The translations under genes were made by a program, and so were the position numbers. Source: Clostridiales bacterium (lineage in GTDB: Bacteria > Bacillota > Clostridia > Lachnospirales > CAG-274). Taken from it: a stretch of DNA of 40,538 bases. The stretch is taken from NCBI GenBank assembly GCA_021200955.1, contig JAJQFU010000156.1, forward strand, positions 1 to 40,538. The letters run 5' to 3'. This document shows, in pieces, positions 1-8,761 of this stretch. The notes beneath the pieces are model-generated. The model was not told the DNA's origin. It searched no databases and saw nothing but the letters and a program-made list of their open reading frames with translations. How positions within the stretch are numbered: position 1 is the first letter of the stretch; each line of letters begins with the position of its first letter.

Positions 1-58
1 TATACATAATTCTTTTGTTATTTGCTCTGTCTACTTGACAGGGGTGGGTTCAATTTGC

Positions 59-172
59 TTACATCATAGGGTGGTCTTTTTTTGCAACATTTATCAACAA
101 TGCTATATACTTGATGTCATACAAAGTTTGCACAACAACAAAGTAAGCATTAATTAAGTCGAATGCTGTCAT
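59..172 (-). CDS. Small hydrophobic peptide, 37 aa, possible type I toxin or holin-like peptide
   Basis: A 37-codon frame begins with ATG at 172 and ends with TAA at 59-61. An excellent AAGGAGG site (181-187) lies 8 nt before the ATG. Upstream on the same strand are two TATAAT boxes, each preceded by TGn. The peptide starts MTAFDLINAYFVVVQTLY, has a hydrophobic middle and ends in a charged KKDHPMM tail. That layout (short, one membrane-like stretch, basic end, very strong ribosome binding site) is typical of Firmicute holin-like or type I toxins, but I do not recognise the family. No partner antisense RNA was identified. It is divergent from zapA. The coding potential rests on the translation signals, since the frame is too short for codon statistics. 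Confidence 0.5.
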   Translation of the reverse strand: MTAFDLINAYFVVVQTLYDIKYIALLINVAKKDHPMM

Positions 173-213
173 AGGTTTCACCTCCTTATAACAAAAGTCC
201 CACAGGTACTAAA

Positions 214-293
214 ATTATAACAGAAGTTCAGCCTAACCAACCCGTTAGTGATTACCTACTTGGCATTATATCAAAAATTTTGCCGAAAGTAAA
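214..293 (-). promoter_or_regulatory. Tandem promoters for the 37-aa ORF
   Basis: On the minus strand, TTTACT (288-293) lies 17 nt from TGATATAAT (-10 at 265-270). A second extended -10, TGTTATAAT (-10 at 214-219), follows with no convincing -35. The nearer one would start transcription about 35 nt before the ATG of the small ORF. Confidence 0.5.
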
Positions 294-400
294 GATAAAT
301 CAAAACTTTTAAAATTATTTTTGTTAGAGAAAAAATTGTTGAATGTAAAGATTAATTGAAATATTTTTTATTGTTCTGTATAAAATATATAAACCGCTAC

Positions 401-429
401 TTGAAATGCCCTTTTGAATGTGATACAAT
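401..429 (+). promoter_or_regulatory. Sigma-A promoter of the zapA operon
   Basis: TTGAAA (401-406), a 17-nt spacer and TGATACAAT (-10 at 424-429) form a near-consensus extended promoter. The predicted start near 436 leaves a leader of about 45 nt before the TTG start codon of zapA. Confidence 0.75.
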
Positions 430-479
430 CAAAGTATTAAGATTTTATTAATTCGTGTCACAACAGGAGGGTATTTGTT

Positions 480-1238
480 TTGGATTCAGAAAAGAAACTT
501 GTTGAGGTTATTATAAACGGAAAAGCCTATAAGCTTACGGCGGAGGACGGCGAAGACTATATCAAAACCGTGGCGGGCTATGTAGACCGAAAATACAGGG
601 AAATCACCGCAGGCTTAAGCACTGTCACGCGCCTGTCGGATTCGTTTCCCATAATGCTTGCTTTAAACATAGCCGACGACCTTTTTAAGCAGTCGGAGAA
701 AAGCGGTTCAAGCCTTAAGGCAAACGCCGACTTACAGGATAAAATTGCCAAGCTTCAAAAGGCTTTGGACGACGAAAAAAAGCTTTCGGAGGAAAAGAAC
801 GAAATTATAGAAAAGCTCCGTCAGGGCTCGGAGAATATTGTTTCCGACAAAAATCAGCTTGAAAAGGATATTTTGGCGGAAAAGGAAAAACTTGAAGCCG
901 CAAACACTGTTTTGGAAGCCCAAAAGTCCGAAATTAAACGCCTTCAGGATATAATTGCAGACGCAGGCTTAGTGCCTCCCGTTCCCGACAAAAACGGCAA
1001 AATTAAGGACAAGGACAAAGACAGAGAAACCCTTTTGAAGGAGCTTAACGACATAAAGAGCGAAAACGGACGCACAAAGAAGGAAAATAAGAGCCTTGCG
1101 GAAAAGCTTAAGGCGGCGGAGGACGAAATAGAGGTTTTGCGCAGCCAGTCTCCCACAAAAATTGAAGAGGACGGTCAGCTTGTTTTAAAGCCGGAAGCCC
1201 CCGTAAAAGAGATTAAAACCGCAGCTAAAAAGCAATGA
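480..1238 (+). CDS. zapA: Cell division protein ZapA with long coiled-coil extension
   Basis: The first about 95 residues match the ZapA fold: VIINGKAYKLTAEDGEDYIK, then the Y/V-D-x-K/Y helix region and the SFPIMLALNIADDL helix. ZapA binds FtsZ at midcell and bundles its filaments. Typical ZapA is 90-130 residues. This one has 252, the rest being a highly charged K/E-rich coiled coil (about 75-225). Translation starts at a TTG, chosen because AGGAGG at 465-470 sits 9 nt upstream and no ATG fits. Its stop overlaps the ATG of the U32 gene (ATGA), so the two are probably translationally coupled. The same transcript carries wall-synthesis genes, which fits a role in septation. The long tail could give a longer reach or different partners than short ZapA; that is inference. 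Confidence 0.85.
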   Translation: MDSEKKLVEVIINGKAYKLTAEDGEDYIKTVAGYVDRKYREITAGLSTVTRLSDSFPIMLALNIADDLFKQSEKSGSSLKANADLQDKIAKLQKALDDEKKLSEEKNEIIEKLRQGSENIVSDKNQLEKDILAEKEKLEAANTVLEAQKSEIKRLQDIIADAGLVPPVPDKNGKIKDKDKDRETLLKELNDIKSENGRTKKENKSLAEKLKAAEDEIEVLRSQSPTKIEEDGQLVLKPEAPVKEIKTAAKKQ

Positions 1239-3547
1239 AAAAATATGAAATTCTTGCGCCCTGCGGCAGCCCCGAAACCTTAAACGCAGCCCTTGCCGCA
1301 GGCTGCGACAGTGTATATTTGGGGGCAAAGGCTTATAACGCCAGAGCCTCCGCAGAAAATTTTAACTCCGATGAGCTTAAGACAGCCATTGCCGGCTGTC
1401 ACCTTTTGGGTGTAAAGGTTTATATTACCTTCAACACTCTCTATAAGGACGAAGAAACAAAAGGGCTTTTTGAACTGGCAAAATATCTTTATGAGCTTGG
1501 TGCGGACGCTTTCATAACCGCCGACATAGGCATTTTTAAAGCTTTCAAAAATTATTTTAAGGATATAAAAATTAACGCCAGCACTCAGATGTGCGTTCAC
1601 TCTTCAGACAGCGCAGAAGCCTTGAAGGCTTTGGGGGCTGACAGAATTATTTTGGCAAGAGAGCTGAGCCTTTCGGACATAAAGGCAATTTATAATGCCT
1701 TGGGAGACAGCCCCGACTTGGAAGCCTTCGTTCACGGTGCTTTATGCGTCAGCTATTCGGGCAGATGTCTTTTTTCGTCATTTATAGGCGGAAGAAGCGG
1801 AAACAGAGGCTGCTGCGCACAACCCTGCCGAATGGAGTATACCCTGCTTAAAAACAACAAGCCCTGCGCCAGCGGCGCTTTGCTTTCGCCAAAAGACATA
1901 ATGTGCGCCGAAAGCTTGGGGGATCTTGTTGCCGCAGGAGTTAAGGCTTTTAAAATAGAAGGCAGAATGAAAACCCCTCCCTATGTTTATGAAACAGTCA
2001 AAACCTATAAAAAATATTTATTAAAGGCACTTGAAGAACACAAAAACAGCAAAATATCTTCCGAAGACAAAAAAAATCTGCTTCAGGTTTTCAGCCGCGG
2101 GGGTTCATTCAGCGAGGGACTTTTGAACGCCCCAAAGGGAAAAAGCCTTCTTTCAAGCTCCGTTAAAAACAGCGGAAGAGAAATCGGCATAGTAACAGGT
2201 GAAGCAAAAAAGGGCTGTTATATTAAATTTTTCGAAAGCCTTATACCCGGTGACGGAATTGAAATTACAGCTGAAAACTCGGGCTGTTTTGTTTCAAAGC
2301 CTATAAAATCCGGTGAAAAGGTCTTTTTCCCGATTAAAGGAAGAAAAGGAGACAAGGCTGCCCTTTCCTATGACAAAACCCTCAACGACAATATAGAAAA
2401 GGAGCTTAAAACAGCCTCTCCCCAAAGGGAAATAACCGCTCACTTTAAAGCAAAAAGCGGCAAGCCCATAAGCCTGACATTAACAGCGGAAGAAGCTTCT
2501 GTCACTATAACAGGAGCAGAACCCTCCGAAGCCTTAAACCGCCCCTCCTCACAGGAAGAAATTGTTTCAAGGCTTAAGAAAACAGGCTCAACCCCCTTTA
2601 AAATCGGGTCAATAACAGCGGACACAGACGAAAATATATATTTGCCCGTTAAAGACTTAAACGCCTTAAGACGTGAAGCCTGTGACGCTTTGGAAAAGGA
2701 AATAACCGAAGCCTACAGAAGAACCTCACCTAAGCTGCCTAAAAAGCCCAATCTTGAGCCCAACACAGCAGCGCCCTTCCTTTCGGCTTTTGTCTCCACT
2801 GAGGATCAGCTTAAAGCCCTTAAGGGTCTGCCTGTTAAACGAATATATTCCGAAAGTCAGAAATTAATTAAAGCTGCCCTTAAGGATTTTCCGCAAAATA
2901 TCGAAATATATTTTGCTCTTCCCTATATAACAAGGGAGCATACACTGAAAGCCCTTAAGGAAACAATAAATACCTTAGACAAAACAAATATAACAGGTTA
3001 TCTGACACGAAACCTGACAGCAATTAAAACAGACAAGAAAATAATCTGCGACCATACCTTGGGTGTATTTAACTCCTATACGGTTGATACACTCCTGAGC
3101 ATTTATGACGGCGTGACACTTTCAACAGAGCTTTCCGCATCGGAGCTTAAGCCCCTGTGCACTGAAAACGCAGAGGTCATAGCCTATGGCAGACTGCCCC
3201 TTATGCTTACGGAACACTGCCCCATAGGCAATTTCTTAGGAGACAACAAGGGCAGACGCTTTTGCAGGCTCAAAGACTCAAAGGAGACTTTCGCCTTAAA
3301 GGACAGAACGGGAGCTGTTTTGCCCCTTATTCCTCACTGTGAAGAATGCTTCTGTGAAATTCAAAGCCCCCTTCCCCTTTCCGCTTCTCAGGCGGCAGGG
3401 CTTAACCCCTCCTCATTCAGGCTTGTTTTCACAGACGAAACCTGCGAAGAAACTATTGAAATTATCAAAAGCTTTTACAAAACACTTATAACAAAAGAGA
3501 AAGTAAAAAACATACCAAAGGGCAAAGCCCTAAAAGCGGTTAAATAA
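1235..3547 (+). CDS. U32 peptidase-family protein with C-terminal DUF3656-like region (RlhA/YdcP type)
   Basis: Residues about 1-300 are the U32 barrel (EILAPCGSPETLNAALAAGC, then YLGAKAYNARASAENF). The family signature is at about 163-200, with HGALCVSYSGRC followed by GNRGCCAQPCR. These cysteines fit the iron-sulphur site now attributed to U32 proteins. At 770 residues it has the long architecture of E. coli YdcP/RlhA, which makes 5-hydroxycytidine 2501 in 23S rRNA, rather than the short collagenase-like form. Many annotations say protease, but RNA hydroxylation is the better-supported role for this subgroup; assignment here is by length and architecture only. The start ATG overlaps the zapA stop by 4 nt. 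Clostridial genomes commonly pair zapA with a U32 gene. Confidence is high for family, moderate for substrate. Confidence 0.85.
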   Translation: MKKYEILAPCGSPETLNAALAAGCDSVYLGAKAYNARASAENFNSDELKTAIAGCHLLGVKVYITFNTLYKDEETKGLFELAKYLYELGADAFITADIGIFKAFKNYFKDIKINASTQMCVHSSDSAEALKALGADRIILARELSLSDIKAIYNALGDSPDLEAFVHGALCVSYSGRCLFSSFIGGRSGNRGCCAQPCRMEYTLLKNNKPCASGALLSPKDIMCAESLGDLVAAGVKAFKIEGRMKTPPYVYETVKTYKKYLLKALEEHKNSKISSEDKKNLLQVFSRGGSFSEGLLNAPKGKSLLSSSVKNSGREIGIVTGEAKKGCYIKFFESLIPGDGIEITAENSGCFVSKPIKSGEKVFFPIKGRKGDKAALSYDKTLNDNIEKELKTASPQREITAHFKAKSGKPISLTLTAEEASVTITGAEPSEALNRPSSQEEIVSRLKKTGSTPFKIGSITADTDENIYLPVKDLNALRREACDALEKEITEAYRRTSPKLPKKPNLEPNTAAPFLSAFVSTEDQLKALKGLPVKRIYSESQKLIKAALKDFPQNIEIYFALPYITREHTLKALKETINTLDKTNITGYLTRNLTAIKTDKKIICDHTLGVFNSYTVDTLLSIYDGVTLSTELSASELKPLCTENAEVIAYGRLPLMLTEHCPIGNFLGDNKGRRFCRLKDSKETFALKDRTGAVLPLIPHCEECFCEIQSPLPLSASQAAGLNPSSFRLVFTDETCEETIEIIKSFYKTLITKEKVKNIPKGKALKAVK

Positions 3548-3579
3548 GGCGAAGCCTTAAGACGCAAAAGGGAGACATT

Positions 3580-5046
3580 ATGACAGAACTGCTTATATTT
3601 TTATCCAAATATATTTTTATAATACTGATTTTCATTTTCTCGCTTCAAAGCCTTTATCTCATAAAGAGAGGAAGGAGCGACAACTACCCCTCTGACGAAA
3701 GCACCCACGCCGTCAGGCTTCAGCGAACCACAATAGTCCTTTTTCACATACTGGCGTATGCAGCTCTTAATTTTAACTCCGACATACCCTTAAAGGATTA
3801 TTTGACAACGGCTTTGGGGGGACTGGCTCTTGTGATTTTTATGCCCCCTTTAATTGCCCTTGTTTACGGAAAAATAAACGGCTTAGCCATAAACTGTATG
3901 TATTTTCTGACGGATATAAGCCTTGTTATACTTCAAAGACTTAACCCCGACTTGGCTCTTAAGCAAATGCTCTGCTTCTTTTTGGGCTCGGCGGTTATAC
4001 TTTTGGTTTATCCCGCTTTGAAGTATCTTAACAACCTTGAAAAAGCCAAATATTTTTATTTGAGTCTTGGCTTTATTCTTCTTTTGGTTACATTCATTTT
4101 CGGCACAACCACAAGAGGAGCCACAAACTGGATATACATAGGCTCGTTTTCATTTCAGCCCTCCGAAATCGTTAAGGTTTTGTTTGTATTTTATTTTGCA
4201 AGCGTTTTCTGTGTGGATAAAACCTTTAAAGAAACGGTTTTGCAGCTGCTTTTGGGCTGTGTTTTTGTAGTTATTTTGGTCTTGCAGAAGGACTTGGGCT
4301 CAGCTCTTATTTTCTTTATGACAATGCTTATAATGGTTTTCATTGCCACAGGCAGTCTTTTCATAACAGATTCAAGTCTTGGGGCTGCCGCCGTCGGCGC
4401 ATGCATAGCCTATAAGCTTTTTTCACACATTCAGGTGAGAGTTGCGGCTTGGCTTGACCCCTTCAGCGACATTTCAAACACAACCTATCAGATTGCCCAG
4501 TCCCTTTTTGCAATAGGCAGCGGCGGTCTTTGGGGCAGCGGCTTGGGAAAGGGCTATGCAACCTCTATCCCCATTGTGGAAACAGACTTTATTTTCTCCG
4601 CTATATGTGAGGAGTTCGGCGTAATTTTCGCAGTATTCATAATTTTTACTTATCTTACGCTTTTCTACTGCGGCGTCAGAAGTGCACTGAATACGCCATA
4701 TAAGTTCAATGCTCTTTTGGCGTCGGGGCTGACCGGGCTTATATGCTTCCAGACCTTCCTTATTATCGGCGGAACAACAAAGTTCATACCTATGACAGGT
4801 GTTACGCTTCCCTTTGTAAGCTACGGCGGAACATCGGTGGTTATGTGTTCTATGATTATAGGCATAATTCTGTTTATCTATGTTCCCAAAAATTCCGAGT
4901 CGGAAAACAAGCTTTCTCCCGGCGAAAAGCCCAAACGCCGCAGAAAAAGAAGAACTGCCCCTGAGGAAGGAAGAATAAAAAGGAGAACCGCCCCCGGGGA
5001 AGAGAGCGGACCTCTTAAAAACAGAGTAAGGGGTGAGAAACAATGA
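3580..5046 (+). CDS. SEDS peptidoglycan glycosyltransferase (FtsW/RodA/SpoVE family)
   Basis: This 488-residue polytopic membrane protein has about ten hydrophobic segments. SEDS marks are visible: FQPSEIVKVLFVFYFAS (about residues 193-209), ETDFIFSAICEEFG (about 335-348) with the conserved acidic loop, and FIPMTGVTLPFVSYGGTS near 400. SEDS proteins polymerise glycan strands from lipid II at the outer membrane face, working with a class B PBP. The gene overlaps such a PBP by ATGA, so the two are probably a cognate polymerase/transpeptidase pair. The start ATG follows a GGGAGAC site. The C terminus is a basic tail rich in KRRRKRR, probably cytoplasmic. Whether it acts in division (FtsW), elongation (RodA) or sporulation (SpoVE) cannot be decided from sequence alone; the zapA context leans towards division. 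Confidence 0.9.
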   Translation: MTELLIFLSKYIFIILIFIFSLQSLYLIKRGRSDNYPSDESTHAVRLQRTTIVLFHILAYAALNFNSDIPLKDYLTTALGGLALVIFMPPLIALVYGKINGLAINCMYFLTDISLVILQRLNPDLALKQMLCFFLGSAVILLVYPALKYLNNLEKAKYFYLSLGFILLLVTFIFGTTTRGATNWIYIGSFSFQPSEIVKVLFVFYFASVFCVDKTFKETVLQLLLGCVFVVILVLQKDLGSALIFFMTMLIMVFIATGSLFITDSSLGAAAVGACIAYKLFSHIQVRVAAWLDPFSDISNTTYQIAQSLFAIGSGGLWGSGLGKGYATSIPIVETDFIFSAICEEFGVIFAVFIIFTYLTLFYCGVRSALNTPYKFNALLASGLTGLICFQTFLIIGGTTKFIPMTGVTLPFVSYGGTSVVMCSMIIGIILFIYVPKNSESENKLSPGEKPKRRRKRRTAPEEGRIKRRTAPGEESGPLKNRVRGEKQ

Positions 5047-6758
5047 ATAACAACATAAAAAAGACATTTTGGGTTTTATTCGCTATGTTCGCCGCACTTA
5101 TTATATATTTGGGCTATTTTACAGTGGTGCGCGCCCCCGAAATCGTAAACAACCCCTATAATCTCCGCCTTTCGGCTAAAGAGGCTTCTATAAAAAGAGG
5201 AAATATTGAGGACATAAACGGCGTTGTTATTGCCGAAAGCACCCTTAACGACGAGGGGTCATATGAAAGGGTTTACAACTACCCCAGAATGTACTGCCAC
5301 ATAACAGGCTACACATCCAGCGGAAAAACAGCTGTTGAAAGCGCCTATAATGCCGAGCTTTTAACCCTTCACAACGAAACCCTTCAAAGGTTTTTATACA
5401 TTCTGACCAACAAGGTTTTCAAAAAAGGAGAATTTTCTCTTACAGGCTTAAACCCCTTTGAAACAGAGGTTTACGCTGTAGGCGATCTGCCCTATACCGA
5501 CTTTGACGATTTTTACGATGATACGGCTTCAGGGTCTGCCTTAGACATATCCGACGAAAAGGAAGAAACATCTGAGGAGACAACAGAAGAAATCACAGAG
5601 GAAACAACCGATTCCGAAATCGACGCCGAAATAAAGGATATTTACAACAATTTGGAAAATAACCCAAACGCAAGCCTTGACTCTATTGTTTCGGACGGCT
5701 ATCACTCGGAAAACGACCTTTTTGCCCCCTTGAAAAACGGCTATGTTTTAAAGGGCAACTCAATTGTGCTTTCCGTTGACCACAGAATACAGGAAAAAGC
5801 CTTTGAGCTTTTAGGCGAAAAAAAAGGCTCAATAATCGTTTCGGAGGTGAACACGGGCAAAATCAAAGCAATGGTTTCCTACCCCAACTATAACCCCGAA
5901 ACGGTAGCCGAAAACTGGGAATATCTCACAACAGACGAGGAAAATACTCCTCTTTTAAACAGGGCTTCACAGGGGCTTTATCCCCCCGGGTCGGTTTTCA
6001 AGATTGCTGTAGCCCAGCTGTTAATAGACACAAATCAGGAGGATATGACCTTTTACTGCGAGGGCACAAACCACTTCGGAAACAAGGTTCTCCGCTGTTA
6101 TAACGCAAACGTTCATGGCTCCGTAGACCTGACCTCAGCCTTCAGCAAGTCCTGCAACGGCTATTTTGCACAGGCTTCTTTAAATTTGGGAACGTCAAGG
6201 CTTTTAACCCAGGCTTTAAGCTTAGGCTTCAACAGTGACAACGGCTTCGCTTTGGAGCATTCCGCAAGCATTTTCAGCCTGACTGAGGACTCTGACAATT
6301 CTGAGCTTATAGACACAGCCATAGGTCAGGGAAAGACAATGGTTACTCCCTTAGACATAAATATGATAACCGCAGCTGTGGCAAACGGCGGAACAATGTA
6401 TACTCCCCAAATCGCAGAGGGAATTAAAAGCCCAAGCGGCAGTATGATAAAGGTATTTTCTCCCGAAGCAAGGGGGACTGTAATGTCCGAAGAAACCTCG
6501 GCAAAAATTCGTGAGCTTATGCGGTCAGTTGTTACAAGCGGAACAGCCACCGCCGCAGCCTCCGACCAAATATCAATTGCCGGGAAAACAGGCACAGCGG
6601 AAAACGGCACAGACAGCGACCACATTTGGTTTACCTGCTTTGCCCCCTATGACAGCCCGAAATACGCCGTAACGGTTATGCTTGAATACGCAGGCAGCGG
6701 CAGCCGAGCCGTACCTATGGCAAGGGAGCTTTTGGAATATATTAATACGTTGGAATAA
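5043..6758 (+). CDS. Class B penicillin-binding protein (transpeptidase)
   Basis: An N-terminal membrane anchor (about residues 8-28) is followed by a dimerisation region and a transpeptidase domain. The active-site motifs are SVFK (serine near residue 316), SCN (about 369) and KTG (about 514, in AGKTGTAENG). The enzyme cross-links peptidoglycan outside the membrane and would be acylated by beta-lactams. At 571 residues it resembles the small PbpA-like class Bs that pair with SEDS genes. An odd feature is a low-complexity acidic Glu/Thr-rich stretch at about 165-205, between the N-terminal module and the catalytic domain. The ATG overlaps the SEDS stop (ATGA), implying coupled translation and a fixed stoichiometry. 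Confidence 0.9.
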   Translation: MNNNIKKTFWVLFAMFAALIIYLGYFTVVRAPEIVNNPYNLRLSAKEASIKRGNIEDINGVVIAESTLNDEGSYERVYNYPRMYCHITGYTSSGKTAVESAYNAELLTLHNETLQRFLYILTNKVFKKGEFSLTGLNPFETEVYAVGDLPYTDFDDFYDDTASGSALDISDEKEETSEETTEEITEETTDSEIDAEIKDIYNNLENNPNASLDSIVSDGYHSENDLFAPLKNGYVLKGNSIVLSVDHRIQEKAFELLGEKKGSIIVSEVNTGKIKAMVSYPNYNPETVAENWEYLTTDEENTPLLNRASQGLYPPGSVFKIAVAQLLIDTNQEDMTFYCEGTNHFGNKVLRCYNANVHGSVDLTSAFSKSCNGYFAQASLNLGTSRLLTQALSLGFNSDNGFALEHSASIFSLTEDSDNSELIDTAIGQGKTMVTPLDINMITAAVANGGTMYTPQIAEGIKSPSGSMIKVFSPEARGTVMSEETSAKIRELMRSVVTSGTATAAASDQISIAGKTGTAENGTDSDHIWFTCFAPYDSPKYAVTVMLEYAGSGSRAVPMARELLEYINTLE

Positions 6759-6790
6759 TGAGAAAAATGACATAAAGAGAGGTATTTATT

Positions 6791-7927
6791 ATGAAACGAA
6801 AATTTTTTACACTGCTGCTTTTGGCAGCGGCGGTTTTGATTATATTTACCGCCTGCGGAAAGAGCGGCTCGGAGGAAGGGCTTTCCGAAGAAGCCGCTGA
6901 GGAAAAAGCCGCCGACGGCTATGACGACGATGAGCTTGTGGATATTGCCGACGAGGACAGGCTCAACATAGGCGTAAGCCTTCCATCACAGACAGAATAT
7001 ACTTCAAAGCTTGCAAGGGAGCTTACAAACAGGCTTTGGCGGAAGGGCTTCAACGTAATTCTTAAATATGCATCGGGTGATCAGTTGCTTCAGCAGCAGC
7101 AAATTTCGGAGCTTCTTTCTCAGGATATATGCTGTCTCATACTTTACCCCACTGAGGAAACAGGGCTTGACCTGACAGAGGTTTCCGCTGCGGAAATTCC
7201 TCTTATAAACATTGAGGTGCCTCTTGAAGGAGCTTCCCCTTCCGACATTTATATCGGCTTTGACAATGTAAAGGCAGGGGAGCAGATTGCAGAATATGTT
7301 ATAAACGAAAATCAGCTTAAAGCAGACAGACACTCAACAATAGAAATGCTTTTCGGAAAAACCGACCCTGTTTCAGAGGACATCTATACAGGAGTTATGA
7401 ACGGACTTTCAAAATATTTCGATGACGGAACACTCGTTTGCCGTTCCGGCAGAACAGAATTTGACGCCTGCACAACCACCTCTGAAAACGCCGTAGCCGC
7501 CTATAACGACCTTAACCGCATACTTTCGGGATATTATCTTGACCAAGACCTTGATATTTTAATTACCGGGGCTGATTATATTGCCAGCGGAGCAACGGTT
7601 CACTTCTTTTCACAGGGCTATACCTTAGACAAATTCCCTATTATTACAGGAGCAAACGGCGAACCCTCAGCCGTAAGAGACTTTGAACAGGGCTTCCTTT
7701 CAATGACCTCCTTCAAAGACACAAGAGAAGAGGCCAAGCTCTGTACAAAAGCCGCCGTATTTTTAACAGGCGGAAAGGAAATTGACAGCTTTTCGGAGGA
7801 AACAATAAAAAACGGCGAGGAGGAAATTCCCTCTGTGGTTTTGGAGCCTGAAGCCGTTGACCAAATAAACTATCTCGATGAGCTTATAAACAGTGAATAT
7901 TACACAGACAGCGAAGTCTATGAATAA
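6791..7927 (+). CDS. Sugar-type periplasmic-binding-protein lipoprotein
   Basis: The N terminus is a lipoprotein signal: MKRKFF, a hydrophobic stretch, then FTAC with the cysteine at about 22, followed by an acidic linker. The mature part resembles the Peripla_BP_4 (ribose/xylose-binding) fold: LNIGVSLPSQTEYTSKLARE, then LILYPTEETGL, YIGFDNVKAGEQIAEYV and ITGANGEPSAVRDFEQG. It should be anchored on the outer membrane face and bind a small sugar-like ligand. No ABC permease or ATPase gene is adjacent. It sits 32 nt after the PBP gene with its own AGAGAGG site and probably shares that transcript. It may therefore be an orphan sensor or wall-fragment binder rather than a transporter component; that is inference. 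Confidence 0.75.
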   Translation: MKRKFFTLLLLAAAVLIIFTACGKSGSEEGLSEEAAEEKAADGYDDDELVDIADEDRLNIGVSLPSQTEYTSKLARELTNRLWRKGFNVILKYASGDQLLQQQQISELLSQDICCLILYPTEETGLDLTEVSAAEIPLINIEVPLEGASPSDIYIGFDNVKAGEQIAEYVINENQLKADRHSTIEMLFGKTDPVSEDIYTGVMNGLSKYFDDGTLVCRSGRTEFDACTTTSENAVAAYNDLNRILSGYYLDQDLDILITGADYIASGATVHFFSQGYTLDKFPIITGANGEPSAVRDFEQGFLSMTSFKDTREEAKLCTKAAVFLTGGKEIDSFSEETIKNGEEEIPSVVLEPEAVDQINYLDELINSEYYTDSEVYE

Positions 7928-8017
7928 AACTAAAATTTTTGAAATATCCGTATAAATTTAAACTTAACTGTCAATAATAACCATAAAAACAAAAACAGAT
8001 TTTGTGAGGTGGTTATT

Positions 8018-8578
8018 ATGACAAAATACAGAATATGCCTGATTGCACTGCTGATAGCTTCTTTAGTTACTCTCGGTATGCTTTCGGGCTATTTTTTTCT
8101 TACTCCCGACCCTAAAACCATAGCCGCCGAAAATAAGGCTCTTAAGGCGGTTATCGAAGAAGCTGCTTCTGCCCCGGCGGAGGCTATAGGCTCTTCCACT
8201 AAAATAACCTATGAATATATATATTTGGGCGGTCATAAGGAAACAAGCGAAACACGAGCCCCTAAAAACTGGCAGGGTCTTACACTCACCGAATTTAAGG
8301 AAATTTTCGACGGCTGGCAGATTAAGGAGTTCAGCTCCGACGGGGTGGTTCTTGCAAAGGTGCTTAATGCCTACTCTCCCAAGCATTATGTTTTGGGAGA
8401 ATATGAGGGAAAGGTTGCTGTCTACCGCAAAAACGAGTTTGAAGAAAAGACTGTTAAACAGGTTACGGCTACGCCTGTGGAGTCTCTGCCCGAGGACGAA
8501 AGAAAAAGGCTTGAAACAGGCATAGATTTTTACGGCGATGAAGCACTGGTCAAAATTTTAGAGGATTATGAGACTTAG
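8018..8578 (+). CDS. BofC C-terminal-domain-like membrane-anchored protein
   Basis: The start was set at ATG 8018 because AGGTGG lies just upstream; the frame could be read from GTG 8009, but that codon overlaps the binding site. One N-terminal membrane segment (about residues 5-30) precedes an extracytoplasmic region. The sequence YEYIYLGGHKETSE, WQGLTLTEFKEIFDGWQIKE, KHYVLGEYEGKVAVYR and the ending with SLPEDERKRLETGI plus ALVKILEDYE fits the BofC C-terminal domain seen in many clostridia. In Bacillus BofC restrains the SpoIVB protease in forespore signalling. The B. subtilis N-terminal domain is not evident here, so function may differ. A short palindromic repeat begins about 20 nt after the stop. 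Confidence 0.7.
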   Translation: MTKYRICLIALLIASLVTLGMLSGYFFLTPDPKTIAAENKALKAVIEEAASAPAEAIGSSTKITYEYIYLGGHKETSETRAPKNWQGLTLTEFKEIFDGWQIKEFSSDGVVLAKVLNAYSPKHYVLGEYEGKVAVYRKNEFEEKTVKQVTATPVESLPEDERKRLETGIDFYGDEALVKILEDYET

Positions 8579-8600
8579 GGGCTGATGTAGTGCACTAAAG

Positions 8601-8650
8601 CCTCCCCTTGAGGGGAGGTGCCTACCGAAGGTAGGCGGAGAGGTGGAGCA
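8601..8650 (+). repeat. Two-hairpin intergenic repeat, copy 1
   Basis: A perfect stem CCTCCCC-TTGA-GGGGAGG (8601-8618) is followed by GCCTACC-GAA-GGTAGGC and then GGAGAGGTGG. The same layout occurs at 17935-17987, 21383-21430 and 31265-31312. The element lies just beyond the BofC-like stop codon. Confidence 0.85.
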
Positions 8651-8683
8651 GTTCTGATTTCCAAAAGACTTTTTGTATTAACA

Positions 8684-8712
8684 TTGACATTCCTCCTTCA
8701 ATATAGTATCAT
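8684..8712 (+). promoter_or_regulatory. Sigma-A promoter of the copper-amine-oxidase-N-like gene
   Basis: TTGACA (8684-8689), 17 nt, TATCAT (8707-8712). The start would fall near 8719, just before a short CCCC/GGGG inverted repeat (about 8726-8738) in the leader. Confidence 0.65.
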
Positions 8713-8761
8713 ATCAGTACCAAACCCCTTAACGGGGCAATGAAAAAAGGAGATGACTGAA

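Noticed and set aside
30-58. TCTACTTGACAGGGGTGGG as an insertion-sequence end
   Set aside because: It has the feel of a transposon end but no inverted partner, target duplication or transposase is present.
4474-5067. 197-codon open frame on the minus strand opposite the SEDS gene
   Set aside because: It lies wholly opposite a well-supported membrane protein gene, has no good ribosome site and reads as low-quality protein with scattered cysteines.
8009-8020. GTG start for the BofC-like gene
   Set aside because: The GTG overlaps the ribosome site, while ATG 8018 is correctly spaced and begins the membrane anchor.
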